Part shown: positions 15,652 through 25,553 of the stretch, one piece after another
How the letters are laid out: each line of letters begins with the position of its first letter
Numbering within the stretch: position 1 is the stretch's first letter
DNA from: Nocardioides sp. URHA0020
GTDB lineage: Bacteria > Actinomycetota > Actinomycetes > Propionibacteriales > Nocardioidaceae
Length of the DNA stretch: 64,000 nucleotides
NCBI RefSeq assembly: GCF_000620705.1
Contig: NZ_KK211166.1
Location: 793,117-857,116, forward strand
Direction of reading: 5' to 3'
Notes under the pieces: generated by a model
Told to the model about the DNA's origin: nothing
Databases searched by the model: none
The model's input: the letters and a program-made list of their open reading frames with translations, nothing else
Translations under genes and position numbers: made by a program

Positions 15652-18381
15652 ATGACGTCGACGGCTGCGCTACTGGGCCGCGACGAGGAACTGCGCCAGA
15701 TAGGTGTGGTCCTCGGCGACGCCCGCAACGGACGCGGCGGGTCGGTATCCATCGTCGGCGACCCCGGTATCGGGAAAACGTCCCTGTTGGCTGCCGCTAC
15801 CGCTGGACTAGCCGGTGCGCAGGTCATCAGTGTCGACGGCTACGAGACCGAGTCGACCATGCCGTTCGCGGCCATCCAACGCCTCGTGTTGCCGTTGCAA
15901 CCGCAACTTTCGGAGCTGCCTGAGCGGTTCCAGCGAGCTCTGCGCATTGCATCTGGAACCGAGGCCGGCTCCCCTCCGGACCGGTTCCTGGTCGGCCTGA
16001 GCGTCCTTGGTCTGCTCGGCGTGGTCGGTCGGTCCATGCCGGTGGTGGCGGTCATCGACGACGCGCACCTGCTCGACCGTGAGTCTCTAGACGCTTTGGC
16101 ATTCGTCGGACGTCGGCTCGAGGCGGAGTCCGCTGCGCTGCTCTTTGCCGGACGCGAGATCCCCGAGTACACGGCCCAGATGGCCGGTGTCCGCGAGCTA
16201 CGTCTCAACGGACTGGCTCCCGACGCTGCGGTCCGGTTGCTGAGCCAGTCCCTGTCCGAGGACATCGACCCGGCTGTCGCCGTACAGATCGTGACCGCAA
16301 CCGGGGGGAACCCCCTGGCACTGGTCGACCTGGCCCATGACCTCACGGTCACCCAGCTGACTGAGTCCAGCTTCGGTGACGAACCGGTGCCGGTGGGGCG
16401 GCACCTGGAGTCGTTCTACCTTCGTCAGGTCCAGTTCCTCGGAGACGACACACGGCTCTGGCTGCTGGTGGCTGCCGCGGACTCCACCGGCGACCTCGAC
16501 CTCATCGCCTCGGCCGCCCGCGAACTCGCTATCCCAGCCACAGCTGGTGAGAGCGCCGAAGCTGCGGGTCTGGTTGAGCTGAGCCGTACCCTGCGGTTCC
16601 GGCACCCGTTGGTCCGCTCCGCCGCCTACAACGCCGCTCCGGGCAAGGACCGTCGCCGAGTGCACCGTGCCCTCGCGGCGATCGCCGAGAAGACCGGGCT
16701 TCTAGAGCTCGAGGCCTGGCACGAAGCGAAAGCCACCCTGGGAACCGACGAGGACGTTGCGCAGCGCCTCGAGGACGTTGCGGACCTCGCCGCCGAACGA
16801 GGAGGGTTCGCGTCACGGGCGCGGGTGCTCATCCAAGCCTCCGCGCTGACCCCTCCGGGGTCGCGCAAGTACGCCCGTCTAGTCAGCGCTGCCGAGGCCG
16901 CGCTCGCATCAGGAACAGCGCAACTCGCAAAGAACCTGTTCGACGAGATCGACGAGGACGCCTTGGACCCGGTCTCCCATGGGCGGCTCCTCATGCTCGG
17001 CGCCGAGCACTCCCTGTTCACCGCCGCGCCTACGGTGACACGCGCAAGCGCTGACCTACTCACCGCCGCCGCCCTCTTCCACGGGGAGGACGACCACCTA
17101 GAACAACTGGCACTCATCAAGGCCTGGGAGTGCGCACTACCTTCGGAGCGCCTCACGATCGGGGTTGACTGGACCGACCTTGGCCAACGACTTCGCGCGG
17201 GCGCCGACATCCACGAGGGGCACGCCGCGACCATCCTGCGCGCCATCAGCGCACTCATCCTGCTGCCGTACGCGGACGCGGTGCCAGCCATGCGGGAGGC
17301 GCTGGTCGCTTACGACTCGATGAACGCCGAGGAGATCTTGACCTACGGGCACAGCAGCGTCGCCCTCGCCACGGCGTTGTGGGACCTCGAGGCGCGAAGC
17401 CGTTGCCTGGAGCGGTGCGCTGCCGCGGCCCGCGACGCCGGCTCGTTGCAACAGCTCGACAACGCTCTGTGGGTGTTGTCGCTGAGCGAGGCGATGGGCG
17501 GGACCCCGAGAAGAGCGGTCCGCTACATGGAGCAGGTCCGTGAGTTGCGCCGAGCCATCGGCTACGACGCCGAGCATGTCATCAACGTGGCGGTGCTGGC
17601 CTGGTCGTCAGCGACTCGCGATCAGGTCGTCGGCCTGACCGAGATGATCCACGCCATGGGGTTCGGCGGTGTGCACGCCAGCGCTATGTCGGCGCTGGCA
17701 ACAGTGGACCTCGCGGAAGGGCGGTACCAGGATGCCTACGACAAGCTCAAGCCGCTGGTCGATGACCCCTTCTTCCACGTCACGCAGCTGATGTGGCCGG
17801 ACTTCGCGGAGGCCGCCGCGCGCTGCGGTCATCGCGAAGAGGCCGACAGCTTCGCCGATCAGCTCGAAGCGCGTGCGCAGGCGTGCGGGTCGGCGTGGGC
17901 GCAGGGCGTGGCGGCGCGCACCCGCGCGGTCGTGGCGGCTGATGCTGTGGCAGAGCAGAGCTTCCAGGCAGCACTCGCTTTGCTGGAGGGAACGACGTCG
18001 GGTGTCGACCTGGGCCGGACCCACCTGACGTACGGCGAGTGGCTTCGCCGCCAGAGGAGGCGTGGCGAAGCCCGGGTCCAGCTGTACGCGGCCGCCGAGG
18101 TCTTCGCAAGCATCGGCGCCGAGCCGTTCCTCCACCGGACGAACCGCGAGCTCGAAGCCGCGGGCGAGACCGTTCGGGCAGGTGACGGCCAACATCTGCC
18201 TGTCCTCACACCGCAGGAGCAGACGGTCGCTGAGCTAGCGGCAGCAGGAAGGACGAACGCGGAGATCGGCGCGACCATGTTCCTCAGCGCCAACACCGTC
18301 GACTACCACCTCCGCAAGGTCTTCCAGAAGCTCGCCATCTCCTCGCGACGGCAGCTCGCCGATCGACTCGACCGCGCGTAG
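15652..18381 (+). CDS. LAL-type LuxR transcriptional regulator 2 (909 aa)
   Basis: Start ATG 15652 (MTSTAALLGRDEELRQIG) is chosen because family homology starts at the LLGRDEEL segment. Walker A GDPGIGKT is at residues 36-43, Walker B VVAVIDDAHLLD at about 131-142, and the C-terminal LuxR HTH from about 850 (LTPQEQTVAELAAAGRTNAE, IGATMFLSANTVDYHLRKVF). It is a close paralogue of regulator 3 at 21044, with the same order of blocks throughout. Downstream, 93 bp away and in the same direction, are two alpha/beta hydrolases and an MBL-fold hydrolase that could be its regulon. Confidence 0.92.
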   Translation: MTSTAALLGRDEELRQIGVVLGDARNGRGGSVSIVGDPGIGKTSLLAAATAGLAGAQVISVDGYETESTMPFAAIQRLVLPLQPQLSELPERFQRALRIASGTEAGSPPDRFLVGLSVLGLLGVVGRSMPVVAVIDDAHLLDRESLDALAFVGRRLEAESAALLFAGREIPEYTAQMAGVRELRLNGLAPDAAVRLLSQSLSEDIDPAVAVQIVTATGGNPLALVDLAHDLTVTQLTESSFGDEPVPVGRHLESFYLRQVQFLGDDTRLWLLVAAADSTGDLDLIASAARELAIPATAGESAEAAGLVELSRTLRFRHPLVRSAAYNAAPGKDRRRVHRALAAIAEKTGLLELEAWHEAKATLGTDEDVAQRLEDVADLAAERGGFASRARVLIQASALTPPGSRKYARLVSAAEAALASGTAQLAKNLFDEIDEDALDPVSHGRLLMLGAEHSLFTAAPTVTRASADLLTAAALFHGEDDHLEQLALIKAWECALPSERLTIGVDWTDLGQRLRAGADIHEGHAATILRAISALILLPYADAVPAMREALVAYDSMNAEEILTYGHSSVALATALWDLEARSRCLERCAAAARDAGSLQQLDNALWVLSLSEAMGGTPRRAVRYMEQVRELRRAIGYDAEHVINVAVLAWSSATRDQVVGLTEMIHAMGFGGVHASAMSALATVDLAEGRYQDAYDKLKPLVDDPFFHVTQLMWPDFAEAAARCGHREEADSFADQLEARAQACGSAWAQGVAARTRAVVAADAVAEQSFQAALALLEGTTSGVDLGRTHLTYGEWLRRQRRRGEARVQLYAAAEVFASIGAEPFLHRTNRELEAAGETVRAGDGQHLPVLTPQEQTVAELAAAGRTNAEIGATMFLSANTVDYHLRKVFQKLAISSRRQLADRLDRA

Positions 18382-18474
18382 GCGGGTCCGAGCCAGTCAC
18401 GACTACGTACGACACGTGGTCCGCGACTCCAAGGGCGGCACCAACCTGGGTGGACCACAACCAAGGAGGCACCC

Positions 18475-19299
18475 ATGCCGCACGTGACCGCCGACGACGG
18501 CGCGCAGATCTTCTACAAGGACTGGGGAACCGACGGCCCCGTCGTCATCCTCAGCCACGGCTGGCCGCTCAACTCCGACGCCTGGGAGGCCACCGCACTC
18601 GTGCTCGCCGAGCACGGCTACCGGGCCCTCGCCCACGACCGGCGCGGGCACGGCCGGTCCAGCCAGACCTGGCACGGCAACGAGATGGACACCTACGCCG
18701 ACGACCTCGCGTGCCTCATCCAGGGACTGGGCCTGAGCGACGTCACCCTCGTCGGCCACTCCACCGGGGGCGGCGAGATCGTTCACTACATCGGGCGTCA
18801 CGGCACCGACAAGGTAGCCAAGCTCGTGCTCGTGGGCGCCGTGCCGCCGCTGATGCTGCAGACCGACGACAACCCCGAAGGCCTGCCCATCGACGTCTTC
18901 GACGGCATCCGGGCCGGCGAGCGGGCCAACCGCTCCCAGCTCTACCGCGACCTCGCCGACGGGCCGTTCTTCGGCCACAACCGCAACGGGGCCGTCGCCC
19001 AGGGGTCCCGCGACGCGTTCTGGTTGCAGTCCATGGCGTGCGGACACCGCGGCGCCTACGAGTGCATCGCCGCGTTCTCGGCCACCGATTTCCGCCCGGA
19101 CCTGGCCAAGATCGACGTCCCCACGCTGGTCATCCACGGCGACGACGACCAGATCGTGCCGTTCGAGGTCGGCGGCAAGCGCTCCGCCGAGCTCATCGAC
19201 GGTGCCGTCCTGAAGGTCTACGAGGGCGGCGCCCACGCCCTGCCCGACACCGACCGGGACCGGCTGCACGCCGACCTGCTCGAGTTCCTCGGTTCTTGA
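18475..19299 (+). CDS. alpha/beta hydrolase, chloroperoxidase-like
   Basis: A 274-residue enzyme with AAGGAGG at 7 nt before the ATG. Motifs: [12 protein letters not shown] (oxyanion loop), HDRRGHGRS, nucleophile GHSTGGGE (Ser at about residue 98), acid in [14 protein letters not shown] (about 222) and histidine in [12 protein letters not shown] (about 252). This is the cofactor-free haloperoxidase/esterase branch, complete in length with a full catalytic triad. No signal peptide, so cytoplasmic. First gene of a three-gene run (18475, 19342, 20192). Actual substrate unknown. Confidence 0.9.
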   Translation: MPHVTADDGAQIFYKDWGTDGPVVILSHGWPLNSDAWEATALVLAEHGYRALAHDRRGHGRSSQTWHGNEMDTYADDLACLIQGLGLSDVTLVGHSTGGGEIVHYIGRHGTDKVAKLVLVGAVPPLMLQTDDNPEGLPIDVFDGIRAGERANRSQLYRDLADGPFFGHNRNGAVAQGSRDAFWLQSMACGHRGAYECIAAFSATDFRPDLAKIDVPTLVIHGDDDQIVPFEVGGKRSAELIDGAVLKVYEGGAHALPDTDRDRLHADLLEFLGS

Positions 19300-19341
19300 C
19301 CACCCACACAACGAGCAGCACAACGAAACGGAGCTAATCCC

Positions 19342-20187
19342 ATGAGTGAGCAGACGACCGACTTCGTACCCGACACCATCGTCCTGGTCCACGGCCTCTG
19401 GATGACCCCGCGCAGCTGGGAGGGCTGGGTCGCCCACTTCGAGGCGAAGGGCTACACGGTCCTGACCCCGGCGTACCCCGGCTTCGAGATCGAGGTCGAG
19501 GCGCTGCGCGAGAACCCCGACGTCATCGCCAACCAGACGGTGCCCGGAATCATCGACCACATCAGCGAGATCATCAACGGGCTCGACAAGCCGCCCATCA
19601 TCATGGGCCACTCCTTCGGCGGCACCATCACCCAGCTACTCATGGACCGGGGCCTCGGCTGCTCCGGGGTCGTGGTCGACTCCGCGCCGACCGAGGGAGT
19701 CCGGGTCAACCCGGTCTCCCAGGCCAGGTCGCTCTTCCCGGTGCTCAAGAACCCGGCCAACCGGCACCGCGCCGCCGGGTTCACCCCTGAGGAGTTCCAC
19801 TACGCCTTCACCAACACGCTCAGCAAGGAGGAGTCCGACAAGGTCTACGACCGCTACCACATCGCCGCCCCGGGCTTCTTCGTGTGGGAGTTCGGCCTGT
19901 TCGCGAACTTCAAGCCCGGCAAGCAGGACACCTGGGTCAACTACGGCAACGACGACCGCGCACCGCTGCTCTTCATCGCCGGTGGGTCCGACCACATCAT
20001 GCCGCCGGCGGTGAACAAGTCGAACTACAAGCACTGGAAGAAGAAGTCGAAGGCGATCACCGAGTTCCACGAGTTCCCCGGCCGCTCGCACTGGACGTGC
20101 GCGGAGCCGGGCTGGGAGGAGATCGCAGACACGGCGCTCGCCTGGGCCGTCGTTCACGCCACGGCCCACGCCTCCGCGAAGGCGTGA
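19342..20187 (+). CDS. alpha/beta hydrolase
   Basis: A 281-residue cytoplasmic hydrolase. LVHGLWMTPRSWEGWVAHFE, nucleophile MGHSFGGT, acid in LLFIAGGSDHIMPP and histidine in GRSHWTCAEPGW give a complete triad. The cap region PANRHRAAGFTPEEFHYAF is shared with the paralogue at 25554 and, more distantly, with 33422. It follows the chloroperoxidase-like gene by 42 bp (ACGGAGC before the ATG) and precedes the MBL gene by only 4 bp, indicating one operon. Confidence 0.88.
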   Translation: MSEQTTDFVPDTIVLVHGLWMTPRSWEGWVAHFEAKGYTVLTPAYPGFEIEVEALRENPDVIANQTVPGIIDHISEIINGLDKPPIIMGHSFGGTITQLLMDRGLGCSGVVVDSAPTEGVRVNPVSQARSLFPVLKNPANRHRAAGFTPEEFHYAFTNTLSKEESDKVYDRYHIAAPGFFVWEFGLFANFKPGKQDTWVNYGNDDRAPLLFIAGGSDHIMPPAVNKSNYKHWKKKSKAITEFHEFPGRSHWTCAEPGWEEIADTALAWAVVHATAHASAKA

Positions 20188-20191
20188 CGCC

Positions 20192-20974
20192 ATGACCGTG
20201 CGCCTCACCCACATCGGTGGCCCGACCGTGTTGGTCGAGGCGCACGGGTGGCGGATCCTCAGCGACCCGACCTTCGACCCGCCAGGCCGGCGATACTCCT
20301 TCGGCTGGGGCACGTCCTCGACGAAGACCGCCGGCCCAGCGGTCGCGGTCGCCGACCTCCCGCCGTTGGACCTGGTTCTCCTCAGCCATGACCACCACGC
20401 CGACAACCTCGACGACGCCGGTCGGGCGCTGCTCCCCGGCGCCCGGTCGGTGGTGACTACGCCCTCAGGCGCCCGCCGGTTGACGGCGTCGAACGTGCAG
20501 GGCGTCGCCGCATGGGAGACGACTGCGGTGAGCGCTCCCGGGCTGCCCGACCTCACCATCACGGCAACCCCGTGCCGGCACGGGCCGCCACTGAGCCGGC
20601 CGATTGCCGGCGAGGTCGTCGGTTTCGCGCTGCAGTGGGTCGACGACCCCGCCGTCGTCTGGATCTCCGGCGACACGGTCCTCTACGACGGAGTCCGCGA
20701 GGTCGCGGAGCGGCTTGACGTCGATGTCGCCGTGTTGCACCTCGGGTCAGTGAGGTTCGGGCTCACCGGGCCGCTGCGGTACTCGATGTCGGGACGTGAC
20801 GCGATCGAACTAGCTGACCTCATCCGACCGCGCATCGCCGTACCGGTCCACTTTGAGGGCTGGAGCCACTTCTCCGAACAGGAGAACGCGCTTCACGACG
20901 TCCTCGACCCGGTCTCCGGCGATGTCCCTTCTCACTTTCGGTGGTTGACGAGGGGCGTGCCTCTCGAGGTGTGA
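20192..20974 (+). CDS. MBL-fold metallo-hydrolase (UlaG-like)
   Basis: A 260-residue enzyme starting 4 nt after the hydrolase stop. TVRLTHIGGPTVLVEAHGWR opens the fold. The metal-binding motif is LLSHDHHADNLDDAG, which differs from classical HxHxDH by ending in Asn; this is the form I associate with this subfamily. Later ligands are in TPCRHGPP, VVWISGDTVLYDG (Asp) and the terminal PVHFEGWSHF (His). Substrate unknown; UlaG relatives cleave lactones or phosphodiesters. Last gene of the 18475-20974 run, converging on regulator 3. Confidence 0.85.
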   Translation: MTVRLTHIGGPTVLVEAHGWRILSDPTFDPPGRRYSFGWGTSSTKTAGPAVAVADLPPLDLVLLSHDHHADNLDDAGRALLPGARSVVTTPSGARRLTASNVQGVAAWETTAVSAPGLPDLTITATPCRHGPPLSRPIAGEVVGFALQWVDDPAVVWISGDTVLYDGVREVAERLDVDVAVLHLGSVRFGLTGPLRYSMSGRDAIELADLIRPRIAVPVHFEGWSHFSEQENALHDVLDPVSGDVPSHFRWLTRGVPLEV

Positions 20975-21043
20975 GCGAAGAACTACGAGCCGGGTGGCAG
21001 TCATCAGGGGTTCGACGGTTGTTGTCCCCAGGCTTGCCTTCCG

Positions 21044-23770
21044 TCAGCCGGTCAGCCGGTCCGCCAGCTGACGGCGCGAGGAGATGCCGAACTTCTTGAA
21101 CACCTTCCGCAAGTGGTAGTCGACAGTGTTGGCGCTCACGAACATGACGGCACCGATCTCTGCGTTCGTATGTCCGGCGGCAGCCAGCCGCGCCGCGGTG
21201 CTCTCCTGGGCGGTCAACCCTCGCTCGCGGCCCGCATCGGGTGGGCCCGAGTCCTCGCCCGAGGCTCGCAGCTCGCGGCGTGCCCGCTCGGCGAACGCTG
21301 GAGCTTCGGCACGGTCGAACGATTCGGCGGCTGTTCGGAGCTGCTCGGTTGCTTCACGCCGCCGTCGTGCGCGCCGCAGCCACTCCCCGTACACGAGGTG
21401 AGTGCGAGCGAGCTCCATCTCCATGCCCGCAGAACTCAGGGAAGCAAGCGCCGCCCGATAGCACTCCTCGGCAACCTCAGCGTCCTCCTGGACCATTGCT
21501 CGACAGCGCGCGGCAACGCCGAGCGTCCAGTCTGACCCGTTCACCGCAGCGAGGTACTCAAGCCGTTCCACCACCGGGTGCGCCGTCGCGTGCCGGTCGC
21601 TGCGCACGGCGGCTTCGACGAAGTCTCCGTACTCAAGAGGCGTCACATGCAGAAACGGTGTGTCGATGAGCGGCTGTAGACGTGCGAAGGCCTTCTCGTA
21701 GGCGCCGTCTGCGATGTCGCGGACAGCAAGGGCGTGCATGCCGGCCGCATACACACTCTCCACTCCGCTGCCAGCGGCAGCGGCCGCCACCTGCTCGACG
21801 TGCTCCTGAGAGGACCCGGTCCATGCGAGTAGTGCGGCGTTCTGCACGCTGGTTGGGTCGTAGCCGATGGCGCGGCGCAGCTCGCGAATCTGCTCGATGC
21901 ACTGGGCCGACCGCTGTGGTGTGCCCCCGCGTAGCTCGGCCATGGATGTCGCCCACAGCACCTGGTCAAGCAGGCGCAGCGAGCCCACGTTGCGTGCTGC
22001 GGCAGCGGTTCGCTCCAAGCACTGTTGCCGGCTACGTGCATCCCACAGTGCGCTGGTCAACACCACGCTGACGACGCCGTACCGCAACAGGTCCTCGTCG
22101 CTGAGTTCGGCGATAGTGCCAACTGCGGCCTGCATGACGGGCACGGCCTGGTCGTACGGAAGCAGGATGTGGGCACTCAGCCCACGCAAGATGGTTGCTG
22201 CCACGCCGTCTCGTAGACCAGCGCCTTCTTCCAGTCGCCTGCCGAGCTCAGCGAGGCTCACCCCGGTGGCGGCGCGCTCAGCGGGCAGCGTCAGATAGAA
22301 GGCCTGGATCAGTGCGCCCTGAGCCAGGTCCGGCTCGTGACGCATGGCCTCAGCCGCGGTGAGCATGTCCGCCCCGGAGTGCCGCAACGCCGGGTCGGCG
22401 GTGAACAGCGCGATGCTGGCTCGCACAGCCACTGCTCTGCCTCGGGCAAGCGGGTCCAGAAGCGCTTCGTCGACCTCATCCAGCATGGACTTGGCGACCT
22501 GCGCCGCCCCGGTGGCCAAAGCGGCTTCCGAGGCCGCGACGAGACGAGAAAACTTCAGCGGTAGCTCGGGGGTCAGCGCCGAGGCTTGGGCCAGCACACT
22601 GGCCCTGGAGGCGTATCCGCCGCGGCTGCCTGCCATGTCGGCGACTCGCTCGAGTCGGTCGGCCACCTGCGCGTCGGTCCCCAGAGTCGCCTTGGCGGCG
22701 TGCCACGCCTCCAGTTCCACGAGGTGGAGGTCGGCGGCCGCAACGGCCAAGGCCCGATGAACCCGACGTCGCGTGGCGCCCGTCGCTGCGTTGTAGGCCG
22801 CTGCTTTGACCAGTGGATGTCGAAAGCGTACCGAAGCGTCTAGCTCGACCAGTCCAGCTGCCTCAGCCGCATGAGCCGCGTCGCCAGGCACGCCAAGCTG
22901 CCCGGTGGCCGACTCGATCAGCGACAGGTTCCCGGTGGAGTCCGCGGCCGCGGCAAGGACCCAGAGCTGCGTCTCCGACCCCAACTCCCGGACCCGACGC
23001 AGGTAGAAGTTCTCCAGGCGGGGCCCGATGGGGAACGGCTCCTCGGCGAACGCCGATCCCGTGAGCTGCCTGGCATCGAGCTCACGGGCCAAGTCAATGA
23101 GAGCCAGCGGGTTGCCCCGGGTGGCAAGAGCCGCCCGGACCGCAGACGCAGGATCGATCTCCTCAGGAGACGAGGCCATCAACAGGGCGGCGGCCGGCTC
23201 CGAAGCCAGACCGCCGAGACGCAACCTGGGGACACCGGTCAGGTGTTCCTCGATGTAAGCGGTGTCGCGGCTGGCGAGCAACAGGGCCACAGACTCCGCC
23301 TGGAGCCTGCGCGCGACGAACGCGAGAGCGTCCAAGGACTCGACATCGAGGTGCAACGCGTCGTCGATGACGCAGAGGATCGAGGTGTCCTCGCTGGCTG
23401 CGGCCAGCAGGCCCAAGGCGCCGAGCCCCACCATGAACCGGTCCGGTGCGGTTCCTTCCGTGACCCCGGCGGCGACACGCAACGCCCGTTGTTGGCGTTC
23501 TGGCAAGACCGACAGGTACTCGCGGAGCGGGATCATCAGTCGCTGAAGCGCGGCGTACGGCATCGTCGACTCCGCCTCGTAGCCGTCAGCGGATAGCACC
23601 TGTAGACCGGTGGCGCGATGCGACGCGGCGTCCAGCAGGGCCGTCTTGCCGATGCCCGGTTCGCCAGACAACAGAAGCGCTCCAGCCCGCCCGTTTCGTG
23701 CATGACCGACGAGCGCATCGAGTTGGCGCAACTCCGCATCTCGGCCCAGGAGCTCAGCAACCTCGGCCAT
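21044..23770 (-). CDS. LAL-type LuxR transcriptional regulator 3 (908 aa)
   Basis: ATG 23770 (MAEVAELLGRDAELRQLD) is preferred to the in-frame ATG 27 bp upstream, by alignment with regulator 2. Walker A GEPGIGKT at residues 36-43; the Walker B region reads ILCVIDDALHLD; a TPR-like middle; C-terminal HTH LTAQESTAARLAAAGHTNAE, IGAVMFVSANTVDYHLRKVF. It is paralogous along its length to regulator 2 (YEAESTMPYAALQRLMIPL versus YETESTMPFAAIQRLVLPL), pointing to duplication within the island. It converges on the MBL gene with 69 bp between. Confidence 0.92.
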   Translation of the reverse strand: MAEVAELLGRDAELRQLDALVGHARNGRAGALLLSGEPGIGKTALLDAASHRATGLQVLSADGYEAESTMPYAALQRLMIPLREYLSVLPERQQRALRVAAGVTEGTAPDRFMVGLGALGLLAAASEDTSILCVIDDALHLDVESLDALAFVARRLQAESVALLLASRDTAYIEEHLTGVPRLRLGGLASEPAAALLMASSPEEIDPASAVRAALATRGNPLALIDLARELDARQLTGSAFAEEPFPIGPRLENFYLRRVRELGSETQLWVLAAAADSTGNLSLIESATGQLGVPGDAAHAAEAAGLVELDASVRFRHPLVKAAAYNAATGATRRRVHRALAVAAADLHLVELEAWHAAKATLGTDAQVADRLERVADMAGSRGGYASRASVLAQASALTPELPLKFSRLVAASEAALATGAAQVAKSMLDEVDEALLDPLARGRAVAVRASIALFTADPALRHSGADMLTAAEAMRHEPDLAQGALIQAFYLTLPAERAATGVSLAELGRRLEEGAGLRDGVAATILRGLSAHILLPYDQAVPVMQAAVGTIAELSDEDLLRYGVVSVVLTSALWDARSRQQCLERTAAAARNVGSLRLLDQVLWATSMAELRGGTPQRSAQCIEQIRELRRAIGYDPTSVQNAALLAWTGSSQEHVEQVAAAAAGSGVESVYAAGMHALAVRDIADGAYEKAFARLQPLIDTPFLHVTPLEYGDFVEAAVRSDRHATAHPVVERLEYLAAVNGSDWTLGVAARCRAMVQEDAEVAEECYRAALASLSSAGMEMELARTHLVYGEWLRRARRRREATEQLRTAAESFDRAEAPAFAERARRELRASGEDSGPPDAGRERGLTAQESTAARLAAAGHTNAEIGAVMFVSANTVDYHLRKVFKKFGISSRRQLADRLTG

Positions 23771-23920
23771 GAACCGCGACTCTATGAGGCCAAACACCTG
23801 TGGCGCTAGGCACCAACCCCTAGTTCAGCGCAACGAAGGAACCTCACGCGAGGTTCGCGTCAATGCCTCGCAGGACTGCATCCGCGTCTCGCCGATGACC
23901 CCGCCACGATTCGGCCGTGC

Positions 23921-24265
23921 TCAGCCGTCCTGCGCTGGCAGCACCCGCCAGACGGCGGGGGACTCATCACCGCGGGAGACCAGGCCGCGATCAGCAAGTC
24001 CTTTGAGGGCGCGGGACGCGTTGTTGGGGTGCATATCCGCCTTCTCGGCCGCTTCGCGCGTGGTCAGTCCGACGTCACCTGAGCCGCGGACAGCTTCGAG
24101 AAGCTCGAGCTGGGTACCCCCGACACGACTCGTGGAGCGTCCTGGCGGCGTAGGGGATTCAGCAGCCGCAGCCTCGTCCTCGGCGCGCAGCCGGTCGGCG
24201 AAGAGCAGGAGCGCCTTACCGACGTCTTCGGCCAAGCCAGCAACCGCACGGGTTCGAAGCGTCAC
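23921..24265 (-). CDS. small winged-helix regulator
   Basis: A 114-residue protein starting at GTG 24265. An N-terminal helix (VAGLAEDVGKALLLFADRLR) is followed by a Pro/Ser linker and a winged helix: GTQLELLEAVRGSGDVGLTT, REAAEKADMHPNNASRALKG, LADRGLVSRGDESPAVWRVL. The layout resembles MarR/IclR-type or phage-like wHTH repressors. The longer ORF start (24526) is rejected because its extra N-terminus contains a run of His and looks non-coding. A 13-bp palindrome 15-27 bp upstream is a likely autoregulatory operator. Confidence 0.7.
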   Translation of the reverse strand: MTLRTRAVAGLAEDVGKALLLFADRLRAEDEAAAAESPTPPGRSTSRVGGTQLELLEAVRGSGDVGLTTREAAEKADMHPNNASRALKGLADRGLVSRGDESPAVWRVLPAQDG

Positions 24266-24279
24266 ATCACCATGATAGC

Positions 24280-24292
24280 CAACATGATGTTG
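24280..24292. promoter_or_regulatory. palindrome CAACAT-G-ATGTTG before the winged-helix gene
   Basis: Perfect 6-bp arms around one base, in the leader or promoter of the minus-strand gene starting at 24265. A second pair, CACCAT (24268-24273) and ATGGTG (24293-24298), brackets it. Operator for the winged-helix protein is the natural reading. Confidence 0.55.
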
Positions 24293-24381
24293 ATGGTGTT
24301 TGTCAGCCACGCAACGCTCGGTGACAACTCGACGCAACTGTGCACTGAAGCTTCGAATGTCGGCGCTCAGTCCTAGCGTCG

Positions 24382-24597
24382 CTACATGGACGAGGCGACC
24401 CCTGAGCCAACGCTGTGGGATGACGACGACGCGCCCGAGACGGTGTAGCTGAACCGCTCGCCGTTGCAGACATCGGATGACGGATGGCTCGTCTCCAGCC
24501 TCGACGCTGGATGGATGACGTACCAAAGGGTAGGGCTTGAGCCTTGCTCATCGGCCCGGTACGGCGCAGACCGGTCACGCTTCGGACGAGACGACAC
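24382..24597 (-). CDS. possible small protein (71 aa)
   Basis: From GTG 24597 the frame reads MSSRPKRDRSAPYRADEQGS, then SPTLWYVIHPASRLETSHPS, SDVCNGERFSYTVSGASS. The composition (aromatics, single Cys, few Arg runs) is more protein-like than neighbouring shadow frames, but no strong ribosome site is seen and no family is recognised. It lies in the 420-bp gap between the winged-helix gene and the enoyl-CoA hydratase; apart from the palindrome, nothing else is apparent in that gap. Confidence 0.3.
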   Translation of the reverse strand: MSSRPKRDRSAPYRADEQGSSPTLWYVIHPASRLETSHPSSDVCNGERFSYTVSGASSSSHSVGSGVASSM

Positions 24598-24686
24598 CTC
24601 AGCACAGTAATCGAGCGCTGTTCGATCGACTTTTCTGTCGACGCCCTGCGGTGCGACTGATCGAGACATCTGCGGGCCCCAGCCAT

Positions 24687-25544
24687 TTACCCCTGCATCT
24701 CGAGCAGTCGGTCCCCCAAGTTGCGCTCCATGTCGCCGTCGGTTTGGCCGCCGAGCTCGAAGAGCCGTTGGCCGTGACCCGCGACCAGGGGCCCGGCCGA
24801 GACCTGGAAGAACTTCGCCTGGGTCGCCTCCAGGTCGGCCGGCTCAGCCATCCGGACCCGTTTGTTGAGTAGTTCCTTCGTTGCGGCGAGCGCTGGCTTG
24901 TCGAAGGCGGCCACCCGCTCGGCGAAGCGCGAAACGAACGCGTCGAGGTCGGCATCCGCGACGGAGCGGTTGACCCATCCGTACCGTTCAGCGGTGTCCG
25001 CGTCGAAGTCCTCACCACCGGCGATGATTTCGAGCGCTCGGGCGCGGCCCACAGCAAGCGGAAGGCGCTCCATGCCTCCGCCGCCCGGGAAGAACCCGAA
25101 GCCGATCTCGGGTTGGCTCAGGATGCCGAGCTCCTGGGACGCGAACCGGACGTCGAGTGCGAGCAGGAACTCGCTGCCGACGCCACGGGCACGCCCGCGC
25201 AACACCCCCACCGTCAACACTGGTGCCTGCTCTAGGCGCACCAAGACGTCCGGCCAGGGCGGCAGACCTGTCGGTCCCGGTGCGGTCGAGCTCGCCGGGT
25301 CGTCGGTGGCCGCAGCACCGCCTACCTGGGTGAGATCGATGTGGGCCATGAAGAACGACGGGTTCGCCGTCTCGAAGGTGACGACCTTCAGGTTCGGGTC
25401 GGTCTCGATCTTCGCGACCAGGTCCTGGAAGTCGCGCAGGACGCCGGGGTCATACATGTTGATCGGCGGGTTCTCGAACAGGACCTTCCACCAACCGGCG
25501 GAGGCTGCGGTTACGGACAGCGTGCTCACGCGGGTCTCAGTCAT
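24687..25544 (-). CDS. enoyl-CoA hydratase/isomerase (crotonase) family protein
   Basis: A 285-residue protein with the crotonase fold: WWKVLFENPPINMYDPGVLR at the N-terminus, oxyanion-hole segment VLRGRARGVGSEFLLALDVR, and GFGFFPGGGGMERLPLAVGR. A Ser/Pro-rich insert (about residues 75-95) replaces the usual substrate-loop segment. Acidic residues of canonical hydratases (Glu in the GGG-E and PE motifs) appear only partly: E in SQPEIGFG is present. Hydratase, isomerase or hydrolase activity cannot be decided. Downstream of, and 9 nt from, the hydrolase at 25554, so the two are an operon. Confidence 0.82.
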   Translation of the reverse strand: MTETRVSTLSVTAASAGWWKVLFENPPINMYDPGVLRDFQDLVAKIETDPNLKVVTFETANPSFFMAHIDLTQVGGAAATDDPASSTAPGPTGLPPWPDVLVRLEQAPVLTVGVLRGRARGVGSEFLLALDVRFASQELGILSQPEIGFGFFPGGGGMERLPLAVGRARALEIIAGGEDFDADTAERYGWVNRSVADADLDAFVSRFAERVAAFDKPALAATKELLNKRVRMAEPADLEATQAKFFQVSAGPLVAGHGQRLFELGGQTDGDMERNLGDRLLEMQG

Positions 25545-25553
25545 GGCGTCCGC

